IMG/VR virus record: IMGVR_UViG_3300020061_000015
Location: 1-35,138 of that record
DNA from: a virus
DNA: 35,138 nt
Strand: one strand, 5' to 3'
The translations under genes and the position numbers were made by a program. Below the pieces are notes generated by a model. That model ran no database searches, had not been told where the DNA came from, and saw only the letters and a list, made by a program, of their open reading frames with translations. Shown one piece after another: positions 30,998 to 35,138 of the stretch (positions are counted from its first letter, which is position 1; every line of letters begins with the position of its first letter).

Positions 30998-33133
30998 CTA
31001 AACAAGCCGTACTGCGGTTGTCAACTGCCGGCCGCGGGCTCCAGCGCAATGAATGATCTTGCCCGACTCGATAAGACCGCGCACAGCTTTGTCCACGTCT
31101 GCTTTGGTGTGGTGGCTGGCCAGCGCCAAATGCAGGTCGGCCACTTTCACCTCATCCCGGCCTGACTCACCGAGGATCGCCAGTACAGCATCTGCTGGTG
31201 TCTTCGGCACGGGTTTCAGCGCCAACTCAGTGATGTACGCGCTGCCATTGTGTCCGCGCTGGATTTCAAAACCCATCGGATGTGCCTGCTCCGCGTCTTT
31301 CTGCTTGCTCGTAAGCAGCTGGATCGTGTTCGGCAGCTCTTCGTCAGCCGCCACATGCAGCTCAGTATCCACGCTGCCCAGCAGTGCGGTCGACCCCCGC
31401 GCGTGGCCTGTCCCCCGCGACGTGTGGTGCACCAGCATTACCGTGCTAGACACACGCGCGATGAGCGCGTTACACAGCTCCACGACCCGGCCCATGTCCG
31501 ATGCGTCGTTCTCCTTGAGCCCCACCGATACGCGAGCTAGAGTATCTATGACAATCATTTCCGGGTTCAGCGCCGCGGCCTCATCAATGAATTTCGCCCA
31601 CCATTCCGCCGCGGGGGTCACCCGATTATCGGCCGGGATCGAGTACGGATCACGCACTAGGTGCAGCTTGTCCCACACATCCGGGCGATGATGTGCCGCC
31701 GACCAAGCACCAAGACGCTGGATAAACCCTCTGAAACCCTCGCCAGCGATGTAAATTACCAGACCCTCATGAGTGGCGTGCCCGTGCCATTCTTGTCCTG
31801 TAGCGATGCAGCCAGCCATGTCTAAGGCCACAAAGGATTTGCCCGCAGCGGGCGCACCGATCAGCATGGCTTGCGTCTCGCGAAACAAAAACCCCTCGAT
31901 CAGCGGTTCAGGGGGTGGTGTGTCCTGAAAATGGCTGGCCGGCCAGATGATCTGATCCGGCACCTCACGCGTGATCAGCTGCCGTAGCGGGCTAGCCACT
32001 AGCTTAAGGTCCACCGACGCCATGTCGATGCCAGCCTCAGCGAGGGCAGCTCCAACGTCGCCGTCGTGGTCGGTGCGTGCCAAGAATTGTACGAGCGTGT
32101 ACGTGCCCTTAGGCTCGAACCCTTCTGGCACATTATCCGTCCAGAAGTGAATAGGTCCATGGCCGAGCGTCTGGTCATACATCGTGCAGTCCGCACCGTG
32201 CGCCGTGCACGACTTCTGGCTGGCGTGTGCCCCCGGCGCGGTGTACATCATGCAGTGAGACCCGCAGCGGTCCAGCCGATAAGCACTGTAGCCGCGGTCG
32301 GTAAGGATCGTCTCCCAGTCCTGATCTCGCGACCAGTCGTCTATGTCTTGACTAAATGAGTCGTCTGTGTCTATACTTAGTTGCTGGCCCACAATGGTGG
32401 TGCTGGAGGTGCCTTCCCCGGTGATTGTATCCTGGCGAGGGGTAGTGGGGTCTTTGGTTCTTACCGAAGACCCCACCGCTGCGAGTAGCCACTCCGGGGC
32501 TTCACGGACCTTACCTGCCACGATGTACGGGCCCTCATCGCGCACAGATGGTGGCGCGAGCACGTAGCACCCATGAACGTAGATGGCCCAGCCGCCATCC
32601 ATTTTGACCACCGCGGGTGTGTTGGCCGGCAGCTGCCAGTCAGCCGGCAACGTAAAGTAGAAATGTCCGCCGTCTTTGTGGATCCAGTCGCCGTCTTTGT
32701 CTTTCTGGCCCGGCGTCAACACCGTCGGAGAGAAATCGGTGAACTCCGCGGCCTCCTGCTCAGCCCAGTACTCGAGGAACGCGTACTTCTCGATCTCGGT
32801 ATCCACATCCACGACCAGCAGTCGGGACTCGCCCACGTTAATGCCAATGTTGGGGTGAACACCCGCCGGCGAGTTGGACTCCCAGCGGGTCAGGTAGCTC
32901 TTAAGTTTCGTCTTGTTCGATGTAGCGAGGCCGAAGCCCATGTTGTGACCGTCGGCGCGCATCTTTTTCGCAGTGGCCGGCGCTAGCACCTTGTCGGGTG
33001 CGGGCGCCTTGCTGTTGGTCTGGCACAAGAACGCGGCTAAACCTGCATCTGCCATCGCAGCCAGAATGTTTTTGAGATTGCTCCTATCATAGCTGCTACC
33101 TAGTGCTATCTCGATCTGGTGCGCGCCGAGCAT
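30998..33133 (-). CDS. primase-polymerase / RepA-like helicase fusion
   Basis: A 711-residue replication protein. The N-terminal prim-pol domain (residues about 20-220) has LLVVDVDTE (D109 and D111, metal binding) and GGHFYFTLP (H157), with VHGCYVLAPPS later. A middle segment (290-330) has a Cys/His cluster C290, H293, C294, H303, C309, H312, C316 that could bind zinc. The C-terminal RecA-fold helicase has GAPAAGKS (426-433), MIVIDTLAR (526-534) and the box MLVHHTSRGTGHARGSTALL, as in RepA/DnaB-like AAA_25 proteins. It ends in a winged-helix-like region. It would prime and unwind phage DNA. Confidence 0.9.
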   Translation of the reverse strand: MLGAHQIEIALGSSYDRSNLKNILAAMADAGLAAFLCQTNSKAPAPDKVLAPATAKKMRADGHNMGFGLATSNKTKLKSYLTRWESNSPAGVHPNIGINVGESRLLVVDVDTEIEKYAFLEYWAEQEAAEFTDFSPTVLTPGQKDKDGDWIHKDGGHFYFTLPADWQLPANTPAVVKMDGGWAIYVHGCYVLAPPSVRDEGPYIVAGKVREAPEWLLAAVGSSVRTKDPTTPRQDTITGEGTSSTTIVGQQLSIDTDDSFSQDIDDWSRDQDWETILTDRGYSAYRLDRCGSHCMMYTAPGAHASQKSCTAHGADCTMYDQTLGHGPIHFWTDNVPEGFEPKGTYTLVQFLARTDHDGDVGAALAEAGIDMASVDLKLVASPLRQLITREVPDQIIWPASHFQDTPPPEPLIEGFLFRETQAMLIGAPAAGKSFVALDMAGCIATGQEWHGHATHEGLVIYIAGEGFRGFIQRLGAWSAAHHRPDVWDKLHLVRDPYSIPADNRVTPAAEWWAKFIDEAAALNPEMIVIDTLARVSVGLKENDASDMGRVVELCNALIARVSSTVMLVHHTSRGTGHARGSTALLGSVDTELHVAADEELPNTIQLLTSKQKDAEQAHPMGFEIQRGHNGSAYITELALKPVPKTPADAVLAILGESGRDEVKVADLHLALASHHTKADVDKAVRGLIESGKIIHCAGARGRQLTTAVRLV

Positions 33134-33146
33134 TGGCCCTCTTCCA

Positions 33147-33452
33147 TTATTTTCTGTTGCGATCTACTCGGGACGAATTATGGCTGGCAACATCCGTCGG
33201 CTGTGTGCAACAGCGATCGCATCCATGAACAGCGTCGTACATACGGTTGGTTTCCTGCCAGAAATCAAACTGATCTGGGTCTGGATGTCCGACACCGTGC
33301 GTGCAGATGCGCTCCAAGATGCCCCTGTCATACCGCCAATGTGCAGGCCAGTCAGACATGTGATGGTCGGTTGGGTTATGTACGATGCACGGACGTCCCT
33401 CGCACTTGTCTGGCGAATGGGTGTTGGTGAATTTCAGTTTGTGGTTCATCAT
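33147..33452 (-). CDS. small Cys/His-rich phage protein
   Basis: A 101-residue protein starting in the ATGATG at 33452/33449. Contains SPDKCEGRPCIVHNPTDHHM, WPAHWRYDRGILERICTHGV and GHPDPDQFDFW. The combination PTDHHM-WP-HWR-DR-ERICxHGVGHPDPD is a repeated actinophage signature near replication genes. Many Cys and His suggest metal binding. Function unknown. It is coupled to the upstream gene by overlap. Confidence 0.78.
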   Translation of the reverse strand: MMNHKLKFTNTHSPDKCEGRPCIVHNPTDHHMSDWPAHWRYDRGILERICTHGVGHPDPDQFDFWQETNRMYDAVHGCDRCCTQPTDVASHNSSRVDRNRK

Positions 33453-33682
33453 TCCATAATATTCTGTCCGTCTATGGTCCTAAACGACTCTTTGACCCAC
33501 TGCGATGCCTCATACAGATGATCAAACTGAGCCATATAGGCGCCCTCAAGGTCCATCTTTGCGACCCACTTTATGGTGTAAGCCTCATTCTTAGTCCCGA
33601 TGGGTACGTGCACGCGCTCCACGTACCACGGGCCACACTGAAACAGGCCGTCCACAATTACATCAAGCTTGCGTTCTGTCAT
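33449..33682 (-). CDS. small protein, unknown
   Basis: A 77-residue alpha/beta protein (GLFQCGPWYVERVHVPIGTK, NEAYTIKWVAKMDLEGAYMA). Overlaps upstream MazG-like gene by ATGA and downstream gene likewise. No recognised domain. Located in the nucleotide metabolism part of the operon. Confidence 0.72.
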   Translation of the reverse strand: MTERKLDVIVDGLFQCGPWYVERVHVPIGTKNEAYTIKWVAKMDLEGAYMAQFDHLYEASQWVKESFRTIDGQNIME

Positions 33683-33954
33683 GTCAAACCCTTAAAGGGC
33701 CGGATCGTAGCTGCCCTGGGTGGGGTGTGGTTCTGGAGGTCGCTGATGTAGCGGACTGCCATCGCGGCGACTTGTAAGGCTTCCTCTAAAGCACCATCGA
33801 AATCATTACGTTTGATCTCATCCCACATCTCGTCTACTTCCTCGCGAAGTATCGCCCACCCTTCGTGAGGAGACCTCATTGGAGGAAAATTCTCTGTGGC
33901 CTCGGCCAGCTCACGCTTGAGTTCATCAAACACCCATGCGATATCGTTTGTCAT
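33679..33954 (-). CDS. MazG-like nucleotide pyrophosphohydrolase
   Basis: A 91-residue all-alpha protein with the EExxE metal site in EGWAILREEVDEMWDEIKRN (E38, E39, E42) and a second acidic box ALEEALQVAAMAVRYISD (E57/E58, D72). This is the MazG-like NTP pyrophosphatase half-domain, which hydrolyses nucleoside triphosphates, perhaps modified or alarmone-related, and forms a four-helix dimer. The size fits the short phage members. ATGA overlaps on both sides. Confidence 0.8.
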   Translation of the reverse strand: MTNDIAWVFDELKRELAEATENFPPMRSPHEGWAILREEVDEMWDEIKRNDFDGALEEALQVAAMAVRYISDLQNHTPPRAATIRPFKGLT

Positions 33955-34088
33955 CGGGAGGCCTCCACATGTGTATCAAAAATCACTTCTCCAACGCCGG
34001 CGTGAGCCTCGGGAGACTGTGCCAGGATGATAGTACCCGCAACCATGCTGGCCGCGAAAGACGCTAGAAACACTGTCGTGGCTGTCAT
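33951..34088 (-). CDS. 45-residue exported or membrane mini-protein
   Basis: Read from the minus strand: ATG at 34088, stop at 33951 overlapping the MazG-like start. The N-terminus TATTVFLASFAASMVAGTII is a signal-like or membrane span, followed by LAQSPEAHAGVGEVIFDTH. An AHA site after the hydrophobic run could be a signal peptidase site, giving a short secreted peptide. Function unknown. Confidence 0.68.
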   Translation of the reverse strand: MTATTVFLASFAASMVAGTIILAQSPEAHAGVGEVIFDTHVEASR

Positions 34089-34127
34089 GATCTGACCCTA
34101 TCCTTTCGTATCCTGTTCTGTCAAGAT

Positions 34128-35138
34128 CTATTCTGGCTTCATCCAATTCGTACCCATGTCCAGCATGTCCGTGCGCAAAACAGGTACGCGGTCTGTCGCT
34201 CTGCACAAGGCCGCGCAAGGTGTCTCCATGATCCGCCGCCACTCTTCCGCAGAGTCCCGGTCTACCACTAGCTCATCGTGCATTGCCAGCCGCAGCGTGC
34301 CACTCAGGCCAGCTTTGGAGCCCGCCACGATCGACTCCGCCAGCTGTGTGTACGCACTGGATTGGATAACAAAGTTCTGGCCTTTATAGCCCGCGAACTT
34401 ACCTTCAAATTTGGGTATGGGCAGTGGCCGGCCATCAATCGCCACGACATACCCGTGTGTGTTCGCTATTTTGCGAATCGTGGTTAACGTACGCTGGATG
34501 TTTGGCATACTGTCCATGACTGACGACTGAATTTGTTTAGCTTCGCCACGCCCAGTGTGTACACCTTTTGCGTCGGACAGATTCTTGGCTAGCAGATCAG
34601 CCCCTTGCCCATACATCCCCGCCAGCAGCACAACCTTGGCGATCTTCCGCTGTACGCCCGCGGCGGTCATCGCGGGAGCATACAGCTCCGCCCCAGACTC
34701 GTACGCCTGGATCATCTCCCACTCACCTGATATATTCGCCAGGGTGATTGGCTCGATAGCCGACCAGTCAATAGAGACAAGCGAGTCGCCAGCGTCGGCA
34801 CGAAGCACCCCGCGCGCATCTCCAGGGAACTGCTGTAGCTCGGGGGAGCCATAGCTCATGCGGCCCGTAGCGGAGGCCCCCAGAATGCCGGCCATCGTGT
34901 GTACGCGGCCGGTGACACTGGCCATGCTCGCGCACTTTTGCAAATAGCCGTTAACTTTCGTCAGTCGCTTGTACTCTAGGTGAGCAACCGCGGCGGGGTG
35001 AACCAGCTTCTCTACATCCGCCGCGCGCGCGCCGAGTAAACCTGTCTCCGTGCGCGGCCAATCCTTAGGCAGCGCCTCTTGATCATGCAGGTACTCCACG
35101 AGGTGCTGGCCGTTCCCCGGGTCCAGACCAAGCGCCGT
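34128..35138 (-). CDS. polA: family A DNA polymerase (C-terminal part; runs off window)
   Basis: Open to the right edge; at least 336 residues are visible. The end TALGLDPGNGQHLVEYL is the thumb-to-palm entry. Motif A is SLVSIDWSAIEP (near 34746-34775), with the catalytic Asp. Motif B is RKIAKVVLLAGMYGQG (near 34605-34655), with the Lys and Tyr of the fingers. Motif C is LAMHDELVV (34265-34290), with the His-Asp-Glu metal site. It copies the phage genome. No 3'-5' exonuclease part can be judged because the 5' end is outside the window. Confidence 0.95.
   Translation of the reverse strand, partial: TALGLDPGNGQHLVEYLHDQEALPKDWPRTETGLLGARAADVEKLVHPAAVAHLEYKRLTKVNGYLQKCASMASVTGRVHTMAGILGASATGRMSYGSPELQQFPGDARGVLRADAGDSLVSIDWSAIEPITLANISGEWEMIQAYESGAELYAPAMTAAGVQRKIAKVVLLAGMYGQGADLLAKNLSDAKGVHTGRGEAKQIQSSVMDSMPNIQRTLTTIRKIANTHGYVVAIDGRPLPIPKFEGKFAGYKGQNFVIQSSAYTQLAESIVAGSKAGLSGTLRLAMHDELVVDRDSAEEWRRIMETPCAALCRATDRVPVLRTDMLDMGTNWMKPE

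Overview
The window is part of the genome of a tailed, long-tailed (siphovirus-type) bacteriophage of an actinobacterium. It has densely packed, mostly overlapping genes (ATGA, GTGA and TAATG junctions), a GC-rich sequence with GTG and TTG starts, a capsid and tail gene order typical of actinophages, and an endolysin ending in LGFP-type repeats. LGFP repeats are characteristic of cell-wall proteins of mycolic-acid bacteria and their phages, so a Rhodococcus, Gordonia, Tsukamurella or Corynebacterium-like host is the best inference. The exact host cannot be read from the sequence. No tRNA, integrase, recognisable repressor or CRISPR array was seen. No gene-free stretch exceeds about 170 bases.

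Layout. (1) Positions 92-9000, plus strand: head and neck module. It holds terminase small and large subunits, portal, scaffold, major capsid protein, connectors, tail terminator, an HNH endonuclease gene lodged between tail terminator and major tail protein, the major tail protein and the tail assembly chaperone. Two translational frameshifts are inferred here: +1 in the major tail protein, adding an Ig-like domain, and -1 in the chaperone. (2) 9018-20549, plus strand: a 1493-residue tape measure protein with an NlpC/P60-like domain, distal tail and hub proteins, then a series of minor tail and host-recognition proteins. (3) 20554-23248, plus strand: lysis cassette with a three-part endolysin and several small membrane proteins. 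(4) 23243-25240, minus strand: nine tightly overlapping small genes, including a proteasome/HslV-like Ntn-hydrolase and a CxxC mini-protein. They are read from a putative promoter overlapped by a 19-bp palindrome (25287-25305). (5) 25312-25347: a perfect 15-bp-stem terminator separating that operon from the next. (6) 25411-35138, minus strand: DNA metabolism. It holds a possible ssDNA-binding protein, a RecB/Cas4-like exonuclease, an Ala-rich protein encoded by a GCT microsatellite, a DEAH-type helicase interrupted in its Walker A motif by a class 3-like intein, a primase-polymerase/helicase fusion, a MazG-like protein and a family A DNA polymerase that runs off the right edge.

The late plus-strand genes build and release the virion. 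The minus-strand right part copies and recombines the genome. The two transcription units converge head-on at about 23245 with overlapping stop codons. The most unusual elements are the +1 frameshifted Ig-domain tail protein, the Ala1/WCT intein with a degenerate LAGLIDADG site, the phage Ntn-hydrolase, the trinucleotide microsatellite inside a gene, and the palindromic control region between the two leftward operons.
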